Origin: Ilyonectria destructans
Taxonomy: Eukaryota > Ascomycota > Sordariomycetes > Hypocreales > Nectriaceae
Reading direction: 5' to 3'
DNA length: 64,000 bases
NCBI GenBank assembly: GCA_020740775.1
Contig: JAHEWK010000023.1
Coordinates: forward strand, 496,001 to 560,000
Shown here: one piece after another, positions 43,964 through 55,043 of the stretch
How the letters are laid out: every line of letters begins with the position of its first letter
Numbering within the stretch: position 1 is the stretch's first letter
Made by a program: the position numbers and the translations under genes
Notes under the pieces: generated by a model
The model's input: only the letters and a program-made list of their open reading frames with translations
Database searches by the model: none
Told to the model about the DNA's origin: nothing

Positions 43964-46900
43964 CAAGGCTCGAACCCACTACACTGTAAATCCACGTGGA
44001 CCACATATAAGTGGCCCATCTCTATTACATCCACTTGTCGGCGCTCAGATTACGTAATAATCCACTACACTTGGACACGAAAGTGGATGTAATGGAGTGG
44101 ATTTAGGTGGATTTAGGTACAGTGGGATATTCCCTGACCCTGTATGGTTCATAGTACTTATTTTTGTATATGACTGCCTATTAAATTGAGGTACCTGGAC
44201 CCAAGTTAGCCGAGGTCGATCACCCCTACAGCTAATCTAATAATATTAGACGAGAAACTACCCCTATTGAGCGCGTTTTCTACAGATTTCCTGCTTTGTT
44301 TTTGCCAAAAAAAAAATTGATGTCAGCCAACCAGCCAGGCCAACCAGGCCAACAGCAGCAGCTCGAAGACCGTCTTTTTCGCCATTTCAGAGGCTGGAAT
44401 TGGTCAGAACGCGCTCGTGATACTAGCTCTTGGCTGTGGGACTTTGGCTATGATATTCAACGTCATGGCTTACGCAAATGGGCTTGCAAGGACTGTGTCC
44501 TCGGAAATCGTCCCATTATCGCGAGTTTTACCTCTTCAGGTCTCCAGAACGCGGCAAATCATCTATGGCGTGAGCACAAAACACCAGCACCAGAGGGAGA
44601 GAAAAAGAGCACAGCACAGCTCAAATCCGAAGGCGCACTGAAATCGAACCAGCCGACTATTGCCTCTGTTTTGAAACTGGACGTCAACAAGCCTACGGAA
44701 CAGAATATCGCGAATAGCTTCATCTCACGCTTTGATAAGCAACACTTTCAGCGTATGCTAGTCGAGTTAATCGTCAGTAGCAACCAGTCATTTTCCTTCG
44801 CCGAGAACCTCATCCTCCGAGAAATCTTCGACTATTTGAGTCCCTCCGTTTCCATCCAACACGCCAACTTGACTGCCATGGCTGTCCGATATAAGATCAT
44901 TCAAGAGTATAACCGCCACAAGCAGACGGTTATCGAGGTGCTGAGGAACTCCCCTGGAGCCCTTCATATTTCATTTGATGGCTGGACGTCTCGAAATAAG
45001 CTTGCCCTCTACGGTATTGCTTGTTTTTTCAGAGACGAGAAGAATCGGCCATGCAAAATCATGATTGGAGTTCCAGAGGCTCATCGTCACTTCGGCTCAA
45101 CGATCGGTGGGGAGGTTCTCGACGTCCTACACACTCTTGGCGTGGGTCCAGAGAAGGTTGGCTATTTCACGCTCGACAATGCAGAAAACAACGATACTGC
45201 CATGGAGGTCATTGGTGCTGAACTTGGGTTCGATGGCCGACTGCGCCGAGGACGCTGTATTGGCCACACAATTAACTTGTCAGCCAAGGCGCTCTTATTT
45301 GGCAAAAACGCCGACGCGTTCGAGAAGCAATTGTCAGGCGCAGAAGCGTTATCTGATACTGAATACGCTCAATGGCGCAAAAAAGGACCAGTTGGCAAGT
45401 TACACAATATCGTAGTTGATGTGCGTATTAGCCACCGGCTGATTTACTTGTTCAAGGAGGTCCAGAGGGTAAGCGGTTTAACTAAATCCTATTCGTCTCA
45501 TATTAACTCGGTATATCTAACAGGACGAAATTAATCACGCCACCACCCTTAAACTCCGATCGAAGAAACCACTCAAGCTAATTATCGACAACGACACGCG
45601 TTGGCTGTCGCAACTCTACATGATCCGCAGGGCTCTACGGTTGAAAACCTCTATCGAACTCCTACTGATCAAGTATAAGGCGCAATGGGAGGACGAAAAT
45701 CGGTCTAAAAAGACTGGCCAAGTGACACAAGCCAAGTTGGCGAAAAAACCACGCATCCTCCGAGACGAGAATCAGCTAACGGACAAAGACTGGGAGGTTC
45801 TTTACCATTTGGAGGCTATTCTGACTGTTTTTGAGACCGTGGTAAAGACACTTGAGGGTGATGGACACATCCGCAGGCGTAAGCAAGGCTGGACTGGCTC
45901 CTATGGCAATATCTGGGACGTGGTGCTTGGCTATGAGTTGCTGCTTAACACACTGGAAGAATATAAGCAGCTTGCTGCTGATTTTTCTGATCCAGAGCAC
46001 TTCCGCATCGGAATCAACCTTGCTTGGGATAAGCTGGATGAATATTATCGGCGGCTGGACGAGACGCCCATCTACTATACGGCTATGGCGCTCCATCCAG
46101 CTTATCGTTGGGACTGGTTTGATGAAACGTGGGCTCATAAGCCTAGCTGGGTTGAAAAGGCAAAAGAGATGGTTGCCGACGTCTGGCTGTCCGATTACGC
46201 TCATCTCGAGGTTAGAACCAGCAGCAGCAGAGGCGACGACGAGCCACCAGCAAAAAGACCTCGGTTTTTCAATCCCTTCGAGAAGAACAGTCGTCTGCCA
46301 AGCTCAATACCAGCCTACGCAGCAGCTATTGTGGGTGACGAGTACCAAGCGTGGCAGACGGATCGTGACGCCAGCGACGGCAACGTTCGTGATCCAATTG
46401 GTTACTGGATCACTAAGCAAGGCAGATATCCTCGGTTATCCAGGATGGCCTTGGACTTCCTGACGATCCAGCCGATGTCAGCCGAGTGTGAGAGGTTATT
46501 TTCAGCTGCTGGCAAGATGGTCTCGGGGTTGCGTACGAACCTAGATGCTGAGATTATCGCCATTTGTCAGGTCTTACGCTCTTGGTACCGTGCTGGCCTT
46601 ATCAAGGACCTGGATCCATTGCTTAAGTCACACCTCGAAAGTAAGCTGGATGCCGGCTGTGGGACTCTAAGCGACGACGAGCTGGCTCTTGCTGAGTCAA
46701 AATGGCTATTCGAGGGCGAGGACAGTGCCAGCGAGGTTGACGATTCATCACAGCAGCAAGAGGCTGAAGAGTTAGTGTCAACCTCTGAAAGTGAGGCTGA
46801 ATAGGCGTCGACGAGGTTGTGAATAGCCTTAAAAATCCACTTACAAAAATCCACTTATAAATCCACGTGTACATCCATTCCACTCCGGTCGAATATGTGT

Positions 46901-46986
46901 TACATCCACTATGTAATTGCCTAATAAATCGTACATCCACTCTACTTGGTCCAAAAGTGAAGTGGATGTAGTGGTTTCGAGCCTTG
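43964..46986 (+). mobile_element. Autonomous-looking hAT transposon, 3023 bp
   Basis: Ends CAAGGCTCGAACCCACTACA (43964) and inverted CAAGGCTCGAAACCACTACA (46986). Perfect 8-bp duplication CGCTGTAT (43956-43963 and 46987-46994). ATCCACTT-type short repeats crowd both subterminal regions, as expected for transposase binding sites. It carries one intact transposase and lies within the FAR-like pseudogene. Confidence 0.96.
44320..46804 (+). CDS. hAT transposase, intact
   Basis: Exons 44320-45468 and 45524-46804, with a 55-nt intron (GTAAGC...CTAACAG), give about 809 residues. The first ATG is 44320; the frame is open upstream to 44296 without an ATG. In order: a BED-like finger (WACKDC...NHLWREH); the catalytic region with ALHISFDGWTS (Asp), YFTLDNAENND (Asp) and RRGRCIGHTINLSAKAL; and the C-terminal dimerisation domain YPRLSRMALDFLTIQPMSAE, then CERLFSAAGKM...DAEIIAICQVLRSWYRAG with the conserved Glu. 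No stops or frameshifts, so it may be active. Confidence 0.94.
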
Positions 46987-47865
46987 CGCTGTATCGTCTA
47001 ATATTGACAGCTCGCGCTATGTACTTGCACTTGCAAAGGATTGCTGCAACCTCCGCCAGCTTGCCATTACGAGCACGGCCTATGTGACTCCACCACAGGA
47101 GGGCCTGATATATGACAAGCTAGTGGAACTCGCTCAACCAGCTAGCAAGCTATCTCAGAATTAAAAAGCGGGTCCCTCGGAAAACAACAAGCCATCGCCC
47201 GTACTCAAAATGCCTAGCGGAGCACCTTATGCGAAACTAGGGCTGCCTTCCAGTCACCATTGTTCGACCAAGTATCATGTGTGCCGCATTGCACCATCCA
47301 GTACCTGGGTGGATCGATAGCAAGGCTGCATTCGCAGGCATTGTGCTTGGCTTTAGTAGTGGTGTCCTCAGAGTTGTTAATGGACGACCGGAAACCAAGC
47401 TTGACATCGTGCCCGTAGATGTGGTCGCAGGGTGCCTCATTCACGAGGCGTTCCGCGAAGTACGACAAGAAGGTTTATTGCTGACAGTGGCGACGTACCC
47501 CCAATTGAAAGTGCGCTGCTGGTCAGAAGATCAATGTTGTGGCGCTCTAGAGAGCGCCCCGCGCTAAAAAGAGAAAATTGAAAATCTCATAAAAGCCTTG
47601 TTTATCATATATGTGAGGATGACCGGTAAAGGTGCACCCAAAGCCGACTCTCCTGTGGGAAAATCCTAGCCACCAGGCTGCCGAAACGGCGAGAAACGTA
47701 AAAATTGGGCCCCAAGAGCGGTCAGTACTATAAGACCGCCGAGACCGGAATAGCCCATCCCAACTAGATTTGGATTTCAGGCAACCACTCGCAAACTCTG
47801 CCTGGGGTGCTATTTGTAGCGCGTCGGCTGTCAACCAAGCCCTGCTAGCCGGGCATGGCTGTGGA

Positions 47866-48376
47866 CAGGGTGGGGAATCTATCTACATCTATCTACCAAC
47901 GCATCAGGTAGATAGATATAGATGCTTAGTCATAGCTTGGAAGATAGATAGATAGATGTAGGCTACATGTAGATATAGATAGATGGCATCTATCTACCAA
48001 AACCCGACCACCACTAAACCATTGTCTCTGCCACATCATCGGCCATCTCCTTCAACAACCCGTCATATCCTTCCAACAGCCCTGTTTTTAGCCATGACCT
48101 AACTGTCTAAGCAACAGAAATTGTACTTGCGTCTAGACGAGTCCGTTTGGGGGAAACCATGGTGCCTGCGGAGGAAAAAGTCCGCTCACATTCGGCAGCC
48201 ATCGCCGGAATTGATAAGATGTCAATCGCCATTCTAGCCACGCGTGGATATTCAAACCGCTTAGCAGACCAGTACTGAAGCGGGTTGTCATGCTTTGTGT
48301 AGACCTCTTGCTTTGTAGTTAACCATCGTTCGAACTCATCTGCAATCGGTTCTTTCTCGTAGGTTGAATACGACAT
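47866..48376 (-). mobile_element. Truncated hAT element with GATA-rich terminus
   Basis: Left end CAGGGTGGGGAATCTATCTA (47866), then dense CTATCTAC/GATAGATA repeats to about 48000. The minus-strand frame 48376-48107 is a hAT dimerisation domain (YPRVARMAIDILSIPAMAAE, then CERTFSSAGTMVSPKRTRL). The catalytic part and right terminus are missing; the junction at 48376 abuts a different gene fragment. Confidence 0.75.
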
Positions 48377-48385
48377 TAGCTCGTC

Positions 48386-48760
48386 TTGAAAGGCTTCTTA
48401 TACAACAAAGTCGGGGAACTATCCCCCGAAGAGTTTGCAGCCTTCGTTGACCCCCACAATTCTTCGTCTCAGTTGGTCATCATGCACCTTCTTGTGTTGG
48501 ACTTTGTCATGAGCCGCAAGGCGGTGGACGAAGCGAGCGAGGCGCCGACGAATGTCGCGCAGGTTCGGACTGGATTCGACTGCCGCAAGAGCATGACTGT
48601 CATTTGGATCGAGAAGATTATGGCCCGTCTGCCGAACGAGTATCGTCCCTACGCCGAGGGACTAATCGCCTTCGCCAGGCGTCTCACATCTTCTTTCCTG
48701 ACCAAAGACGGTGCTTGGAAGCCCTTCCTCCTCACTTTACCTGAAAGCGAAAGCGAGTAA
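48386..48760 (+). pseudogene. C-terminal fragment of a Zn2Cys6-type regulator-like protein
   Basis: The frame SPEEFAAFVDPHNSSSQLVI, MHLLVLDFVMSRKAV, CRKSMTVIWIEKIMARLPNE resembles the end of fungal C6 regulators (DP.N..SQLL..H...L, W...I...LP). The N-terminus was removed by the truncated hAT element to the left. Moderate certainty on family. Confidence 0.5.
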
Positions 48761-48879
48761 ACAGAATACTTATTGTAACTAAATGGCCTAGAAAAGGAAA
48801 ACTCTAGGTTGCAGCTAACATGATCAGATATGAATACTTGTACGAAAGGCCGATACCCCATTCACCTCTCTAGGACTAT

Positions 48880-49450
48880 CACCTTTGCGTTTGACACTTT
48901 ATGGAAAGATGGCAGTCGCATGGATCTGGATACACGAGGCCCCATCAAAGGACTTCGCAATCTCATCGCTTATCCGAGAAGTTGCCAAAACGTTTGCTCC
49001 GGCCTTTTTTCGAAGGTTGAAGATTTCTGATAGGAGCTTTGCCCGGCATCCGTCTGCTGCAGTGCATTCATCTAGTGCGTCGACGATAATGAAAACCCTC
49101 GTATAGTTAGCAGTGACAGAGAGTAAGGTTTCTGAAAGTTCGTTACATGAGGTTCGCGTGCATTGGTCCTTGTGATGGCTGTAAAGCTCTTTCACTGCCT
49201 CCGGTAAAGAAGGCTGTTCCTGGACTAACTGCTTCAAAAGACTGGAGAGGAAGTGTGCAATGGTCTGTTCCAGATTCCGCCGGAAATTGCAATAGAGGTA
49301 CGCGATACCAACATTGGAACCTTTTGGGAAGTTAGTGTGGAGACCCGGCTATCCAGGTCAAGCGCCTGGCTTGATCGCTCCTCTGTCTCCACTAACGTAG
49401 TGCAGCAGCGCACCTGAAGGCTCCGACATGCCTTCCCAGAAAACAAATCC
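48880..49450 (-). pseudogene. NACHT (NLR-type) NTPase fragment
   Basis: Reading leftwards: GSNVGIAYLYCNFRRNLEQT (about 49310), LLKQLVQEQPSLPEAVKELY, TRVFIIVDALDECTAADG (the Walker B region) and ILATSR-like NVLATSRISDEI. These are standard landmarks of fungal NACHT/ankyrin or NACHT/WD proteins. An intron with GTTAGT...CACTAAC signals explains the 49331-49396 inverted pair. The Walker A part is not recognisable and the C-terminal repeats are missing. Confidence 0.72.
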
Positions 49451-49559
49451 GTACTTGGTCCCGTTCCTCGTTCAGGCCGTTAAACTCCACCAAGATGATG
49501 AATCAAGACCCCAAGCCAGAAGGGTCTAGATAAACTTAGCAACCACCACCAGCAGCGTG

Positions 49560-49766
49560 CTAGGATCTCTCACGACGCTTGAGCGTCGTAGAGTAATGCA
49601 CCTGTAGGGTGTTCATAGACCGCCCTGGATAGGCCTCACTGAAGCGCTGGTGAATCTCGGGCCACGCAAGCATCTCCCTACCCTCCTTTAACTCGATGAG
49701 AAGATCATCTTCCTGTGTGGTGTATTTGGCTCTTGGAGCTGAAGCTCGCTTGGCCCTGCCCATCAT
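49560..49766 (-). CDS. Myb/SANT-like DNA-binding protein (short or partial)
   Basis: ATG at 49766 or 49763 (MMGRAKRASAPR), followed by KYTTQEDDLLIELKEGREML, WPEIHQRFSEAYPGRSMNTL and QVHYSTTLKRRE, a single Myb/SANT repeat with the spaced aromatic residues. The frame is open upstream to 49925 without a likely start. It could be a small single-repeat regulator or the tail of a larger gene. A second Myb-like gene is at 54289. Confidence 0.6.
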   Translation of the reverse strand: MMGRAKRASAPRAKYTTQEDDLLIELKEGREMLAWPEIHQRFSEAYPGRSMNTLQVHYSTTLKRRERS

Positions 49767-50118
49767 CCGTGTCGAGGGTAAATCAACACGATCCCAAACG
49801 GTGCTGCTACTGTGCCCATGCTTTGTGCAAGGAGTCCAGTCGAACTGTAACTGGAAAGTTGTTTTGCCATTCTCGGTTATACGCTTCGGTGAACACCAGT
49901 CAAAGGACCACACGTAAAAGTGCACTTTCGCAATCAGCTGGACTCAATCAAAAGCAAGAATTCCGCCAGTGTATGATTACCCCGCAACCTCAATATTTCT
50001 CTTGTCCTGGGAAAAGTCACCTTGTTTCTTCCCCTTTTTGTCCTCAGACTGCTGGATTTCTCTCTCTAGGTCGGTCTCTTCAGCAACAGCATAACTTCAT
50101 ACGTCTTGAGGCTAATGG

Positions 50119-50247
50119 TGTTGAGATCCGTGGTTTAACGGATTAATGGCTATTCCGATCCATTGGTGGCTAGGATGTAGATGCCTTCTTGTCCATAGCT
50201 AGCGCTAGTTTTTTTTCTTCAATCAACACAATATGCTCATTTCAACA
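50119..50247. mobile_element. LTR copy related to the solo LTR at 13955
   Basis: Same TGTTGAGATCCGT...TATGCTCATTTCAACA structure with about 85-90% similarity by eye. No flanking duplication detected (AATGG versus GGGAC). Confidence 0.75.
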
Positions 50248-50989
50248 GGGACGGCTCTAGCACCACGACTATTTGCCGCTTGTCCAGTACAGGGGGTCCC
50301 GAATCAAGAGAGAAACGCACCGAGATTACAACCGATACCGGAATAAGAATCCTTGACGAAGAGAAGAACGGCGCAAGGCCAGTAGCTAGGAGGGTTGCAT
50401 TATTGAAATTATTCGAGAAGATATGGGGTCATGGCCGGGAAGTTGTTGAATTTAACATCAAAAGTTCGGTCTTACCTCTGAGGGAAAAATCAAACAAAGG
50501 AACTTAAGGACGCCGGGTATCAATTGGGTTGTGGAGCGTATTGCCCCTTTAAGTCTAACAAACGTCCGTCTCGTCAATCGTTTAAACATTTCACTTTAAT
50601 GAATAGCACAACCAAAAATCCTAGAAGTTGCGTTCTTAACAGAAATTCCTATCAGATTCTGTTTCACGATTCATTCGAAGTATCCGGCTCATCCTATGCG
50701 AGCTCGGATCGTACGGGTGCTCACGGCACTGTTCGACTCAAATTTGAGTGCATCCCAAGTGATATCTCGGTCTTTTTTGGCTAGCTGTATGATATATCGT
50801 ATCTCTGCCCCCGTAAGCTTATTGGGCCGGCCGGATCTAAGTAAATTCTTTACTGGATCGCGGTCTTTGAGTGTTGGTTTACGTATTGTACAGATGAATG
50901 GGCGGTATCAGTAATGAGTGGATCCATCCCCTCCTCTCTCCCCCAAAACAAGTCCGTGCCGTCTCCCAAATCATCGTCACTTAAGGTTC
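50248..50989. other. Intergenic with unsupported short frames
   Basis: Frames of 72-86 codons lack any recognisable domain. Nothing else seen. Confidence 0.45.
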
Positions 50990-51193
50990 TTATCGTTGAG
51001 GATAGGGTGGTTTATTTGTGCTTGACTGGTAGTCGTTAGCGTCCGTCATCTGCAGAACCCCAGATTGAAAACCGCGCTAGGCTAGGGCAAGGACAGGGTT
51101 ACTTACAGGGCAAGCTGAGCAGGTGCAGCTAGAGCATGTGCAGCCAGAGCCGCAGCCGCAGGAGCCAGTGGAGGAGCATCCGCAGTTACCCAT
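50990..51193 (-). CDS. Metallothionein-like cysteine-rich peptide
   Basis: The ATG at 51193-51191 opens MGNCGCSSTGSCGCGSGC and continues TCSSCTCSACP: nine cysteines in 29 residues, in C-x-C pairs, as in fungal copper metallothioneins. A 57-nt intron (51106-51050, GTAAGT...TTCTGCAG) leads to a second exon of 19 Cys-free codons ending at 50990. If the intron is retained, the peptide ends nine codons later instead. Its small size put it below normal gene-finding limits. Such proteins chelate Cu(I) or Cd and buffer metals; the Cys-free tail is unusual. Confidence 0.75.
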
Positions 51194-52549
51194 GATAAAG
51201 ATCTCGAAAAATTCGGTGGTTGAGTGTTGTTGTTGATGGTCCTTGGTTTGGATTTATGGCGAGTGTTGTGTTGATGTAAGGTGGAAGAGCGGGGCTGACA
51301 AATTTTCCCTGGCGCGAGTTGTTAGTGCTATGGTATAGCAGGGGGCCTGTCATAGGCCAAGCACTCACAAAATCGACCATGCGACTATCACGCCCCTAAC
51401 AGTCGGTTAACCAGGCTTTTTGCCTCACGACCACGACCACGACTATGACCATGACCAGATTCGACAATATCGCAATGCGCACCAACGCGGTCCTCTTTGG
51501 AGGGCTCAGGAAGGCGTTGGCAGCCATACGCAAACCCCGAAATGCCGTGCCCGTACCGCTGTAGAGCCTACCGGACCCTACGGGCTCGCAAGGATGACCT
51601 TGCGCACGATCTTCCTAGCCTTGGGCCCTTCGGCCAAGCTAGACCCTCTATCTATAGTCTACGAGAGAGTTCGGAAGTCAATGGCGGGAAACCTCAAGAT
51701 GAACCACAACACCGCGGGACTAGGGACCTGGGATGGAGAAGGATTTAGGAGTGAACAACGGGCTGGGAGTTACGGATCCCTCAAATGGAGGAGGGAGATG
51801 TACTTGGCCTTTCTGCCGCTTGTACTTGTTGTTTTTTATCCCTAGAGGGTTTTCCGGCAAGGAGGCTTGGCTTGCGAGATATCTAGTATTTAAGGGCGTC
51901 TGAGAGACTGCGGCACAACGAGATTGGAAGGATGTATGCTACAGTTGACCTAGCATCCCAGAAGGTCTGGTTGCCTCGTACTTATCAGTAGCTGGAATAG
52001 CTAGGTAGGCTCTCGCACGCCACATACCCATGGGGGGTTCAGAGCACCTTGTGATCTCTTGGCGTTAAATACATCATCACCATCATCATTATCAGCCAAG
52101 ACCCTGAATAGGCGAAGAGTCAGTTATTGCACCCAGGGAGCCGGCCCAAGTTACAAACCTAGAGCTGCGATAGCATCAGCACTCGATATTTTGCCAACCT
52201 AGAACTGCAATAAAAGCCTCAGATATCTCGCATCCCGTTGCCAACTTCGTTCCTCAAGGCTCTTTGCGCAAACCGCGACAGGCTTGCCTCTCCTATGCAA
52301 GCTAGGGTGCAAGACAGTGGCGATGCATTCCGCTGCATCACGTGGGTGGTCACGAGATACAAGTGCCATTCTCCAGACGTTCCCAGAAGTCGATTGCTAT
52401 GTACCAGCCAGTGTGGGGGGCACTGTCCTGATCTCCTGGATGTGCCGTGGGCGCTGCTATATACTTATCATTACCGCCTTCGGCTCAACTCAGCCGAGAC
52501 TGGGTTGCTAGTCTGGTGGGGACGAGTAGCCACGCCAGGCGTTTGAATC
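51194..52549. other. Intergenic region upstream of the metallothionein and BTB genes
   Basis: Contains the metallothionein 5' region and a short His/Asp-rich frame (from 51420) that I do not accept as a gene. No repeats recognised. Confidence 0.45.
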
Positions 52550-53411
52550 ATGGAACGTCGGCGCATTGGCATATACCACGAGGCTTCCAAGTTCGTTCTA
52601 GTGACGGGACGCTCCTCGCCTGTTTGGAAGGCGATGCTCTTCGGCGGTTTTAAGGAATCAAGGCCTGCAGAGGGGGAGTGGGTCGTGTCACTGCCAGAAG
52701 AAAAGCCCAAGGCTCTACTAACGGCCCTGAACATCATCCACGGAAGATTAGCCAAAGTTCCGAAGAACTTGTCTCTTGAGCAGCTATACCTTATCCTAGC
52801 TCTCACTCACAAGTACGACATGGTTCAAAAGGTGCGGCCCTGGGCTACATCTTGGAGCAGCCTAATATCTTCACTTGCTGAGGAGGGGAAAGGAGGCGTT
52901 GCACAGTTGACATTTGCTGCCTGGGAACTTGGACAAGAGCAGATTTTCAGAACTCTAGTTGATGATCTTGTCATTGTATGTTCCATGGATATCGAAGGCC
53001 GATTGACAACGCCAAAGGGTCACCGCCTCGATGATTCTGATCACTTCGGACCCAATGATCTGACAGGCAAGTCAGGCCTTGTTTCCATCACTCTATCATT
53101 CATGGCACATGTGTAGTCTATGGAGATGCCAGTGCCGTCCTACTCCTCATCTAATACCCGTCACAGCAAGAATTTGCCTTGGGCAGCTTCTGGAAGTCCA
53201 CGATCAAGGAAAGGGGCACTCTCTTCCCGTCTTCGGCCGACAGCATCAGAAATAGCGTGAGCACGCTCGCCATTGAGATTTTCGATGCTTTGGGCGGTAT
53301 CATACAGTATGTGACCAGCGCCATAAAGCATGTAATCCCGCCCAGAGACTCCAGGAACTGGTGGCGGATACCGTTAAGCACCGGCAGTCGGCTATTACTT
53401 CCAAGCACTTG
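52550..53411 (+). CDS. BTB/POZ-like domain protein
   Basis: The first part carries a BTB pattern seen in many fungal nuclear proteins: SSPVWKAMLFGGFKES, VSLPEEKPKALLTALNIIHG, LSLEQLYLILALTHKYDMVQ and RPWATSW. After an intron (region about 53068-53166; a GC-AG donor AG/GCAAGT is one option) the frame QEFALGSFWKSTIKERGTLF, SVSTLAIEIFDALGGI resumes and ends near 53411. BTB proteins dimerise and often act as adaptors; no second domain is seen. The splice junction is uncertain. Confidence 0.7.
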
Positions 53412-54288
53412 AAATATATGAAGGGACGGCGAGAGAAACTTGGACTAGCTGATTTTAAGTTTGCTAATGGGACAAATAACGAGGATTGGTAGTCGTCGGG
53501 ATCGGGAGGCTCTATGGCTTTGTATACTTTTTGGTAGCGAAGGCCTACACTAGCGGGATACACGCTAACTGGCCTGACTGTTGTCGCGGCTCCACTGGGA
53601 AATAGGGGACCCACTTGACTCGCTATTGAACGATTCAGTAGCAACGCAGTAACTATGGTACACTACCTAGAAAGTGTAAGGATTGATTTACCGGAGTACT
53701 ATAGGGTAACTGGGAAGGGACCCAAATGATTGGGCGACACATTTTAATGTTTTCGAAATATTAAACTGAGCTAAGTGCTGCCGGGAATTTCTTAGCGTGC
53801 CGAGGGGGTTTGAACCGCCGGTTGGGCACAATCGAAGAGCGAATAGGGCGCTATAAGGCCCGAGCAGCAGGGGGCGGAAGGAAGAACCTTTCGTTCCTCA
53901 AGAGGATGCCGTCATCAACAGGCTCGGGATGCAAACCAAAATGGCTGTGGGAGGAGGCTTGGCCATCTTTGCGAGTGCTACCTCATTGTATCAAATAGCA
54001 TCGTCATGTCCGGATCCTTTCCATATGGGGCAAATATTCCCTTTGTATCTCTATGCTGCCTGGCCGGCTATGGCTATGTAGCCGGGCTGAGACAGCCTCC
54101 TTCCAGGTTCACAACATCACATGTGTGGTACGCCATCTTCATACAAGCCGCCCTGCTTGACATGGGGGGTGTATTCATGGGCTCCTCTCCACTCAGGAGA
54201 ACACATAAATGCCTCCTCCCCGTTGCTTCTGATCCTCCCATCCTACCGTCTCCTAGACTTCGTCTTCTAAGTTTTATACCTACAAACA
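53412..54288. other. Intergenic, no gene supported
   Basis: Short frames without recognisable features. Confidence 0.45.
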
Positions 54289-54967
54289 ATGTCTTCTCCT
54301 ATTCTGGGCGACAGCACCCCTCTGCATGAGCGTCTCGAAAAGCACAATACTAGTCTTCCGACGAACACTCCCACTGATCCAAATCCAATCGTTCCTGGCG
54401 ATGGAGATAGCGCAGGTTGGCTCTCTATTAGGTATTTACGAGAAAGCTTCTGACCGAAAGTGCAGGCCATGCCATGCTTGCTCAAGGCCCTCGCTATCGT
54501 GGCCTGAACTCATGCTCATGCCGTCGGGGCAAGCAGAGTCAGTGCGACTAGGCTTGCTTGAGATTGAGCGGATAGTCTCAAGCCTGCTGGGTCAGTTAGG
54601 GCCCGGCCAAGGTCCTCAGAACATATCGTCCGAGGGGAGCGTCCAGAGCAATACGGAAAGCAACGATGGCGCTGAAGTGCGTGCCAGCGACGATAGCGAC
54701 GACGATAGTGACGACGATATCGACAGCGACGGCGCCGGCGCCGGCGAGTTCAGCACGGGAAGCCCTGAAAGCACACGACACAGAAGTACACAACGTTGCA
54801 AGTGGACGAAGGAGGAAGATGACATTCTCAGGCGACTGAAGAATATCGGCGCGTTGTCAGACATTCAGATTGCGCGCAGGTTAAACCGCTCAGAAAACGG
54901 GGTGAAGCAACACTGGTACATCATGTCGGGGGCAAACCACGAACTCAGTGTTTTGGCTCGTGAATGA
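54289..54967 (+). CDS. Myb/SANT-like protein with acidic Asp/Ser tract
   Basis: A good start (ACAATGTCT at 54289) opens SSPILGDSTPLHERLEKHNT. At least one intron is needed (a 50-nt GTTGGC...CTGACC...GCAG candidate from about 54414) before the frame that holds LLEIERIVSSLLGQLGPG, an Asp/Ser-rich stretch (DDSDDDSDDDIDSD, about 54690-54740) and a C-terminal single Myb repeat: KWTKEEDDILRRLKNIGAL, SDIQIARRLNRSENGVKQHW. The exact splicing is uncertain. Similar to other fungal one-repeat Myb-like proteins. Confidence 0.65.
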
Positions 54968-55043
54968 TTGCCTGGTTTGTGATAGACCTGGGCTTGGACA
55001 GAAACATTGCGGTTCTTTGGCAATCCTCTCAATCGCCACCCGT

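Larger units (their letters stand above)
43890..47567 (+). pseudogene. Fatty-acyl-CoA-reductase-like (male-sterility NAD-binding) gene, 5' truncated and split by a hAT element
   Basis: Left of the hAT element the frame reads ITHIIHTAGCIKFDSEVSDAV. Right of it, skipping one target copy, it continues SSNIDSSRYVLALAKDC, LRQLAITSTAYVTPP to a stop at 47164. Further on come LPVTIVRPSIMCAALHHP, PGWIDSKAAFAGIVLGF and KLDIVPVDVV, all landmarks of the NAD_binding_4 reductase fold. An in-frame TAG (near 47240, before GCLPVT) and a frame change mark further decay. The N-terminal Rossmann Gly motif is not found. Terminal reductase domains of NRPS/PKS are related, but the PGWID block favours a FAR-type enzyme. 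Confidence 0.78.

Noticed and set aside
47875..48000. GATA/CTATCTAC repeats as a possible telomere-like array or satellite
   Set aside because: Irregular units next to a hAT terminus; better explained as hAT subterminal repeats.
49331..49396. 66-bp fold-back (GTTAGTGTGGAGAC...GTCTCCACTAAC) that looks like a tiny MITE
   Set aside because: It coincides with minus-strand intron signals (GTTAGT donor, CACTAAC branch) inside the NACHT fragment, which is a simpler explanation.
51420..51845. 141-codon frame starting with His/Asp repeats
   Set aside because: Its first codon is not ATG and no family features are present; left as intergenic.
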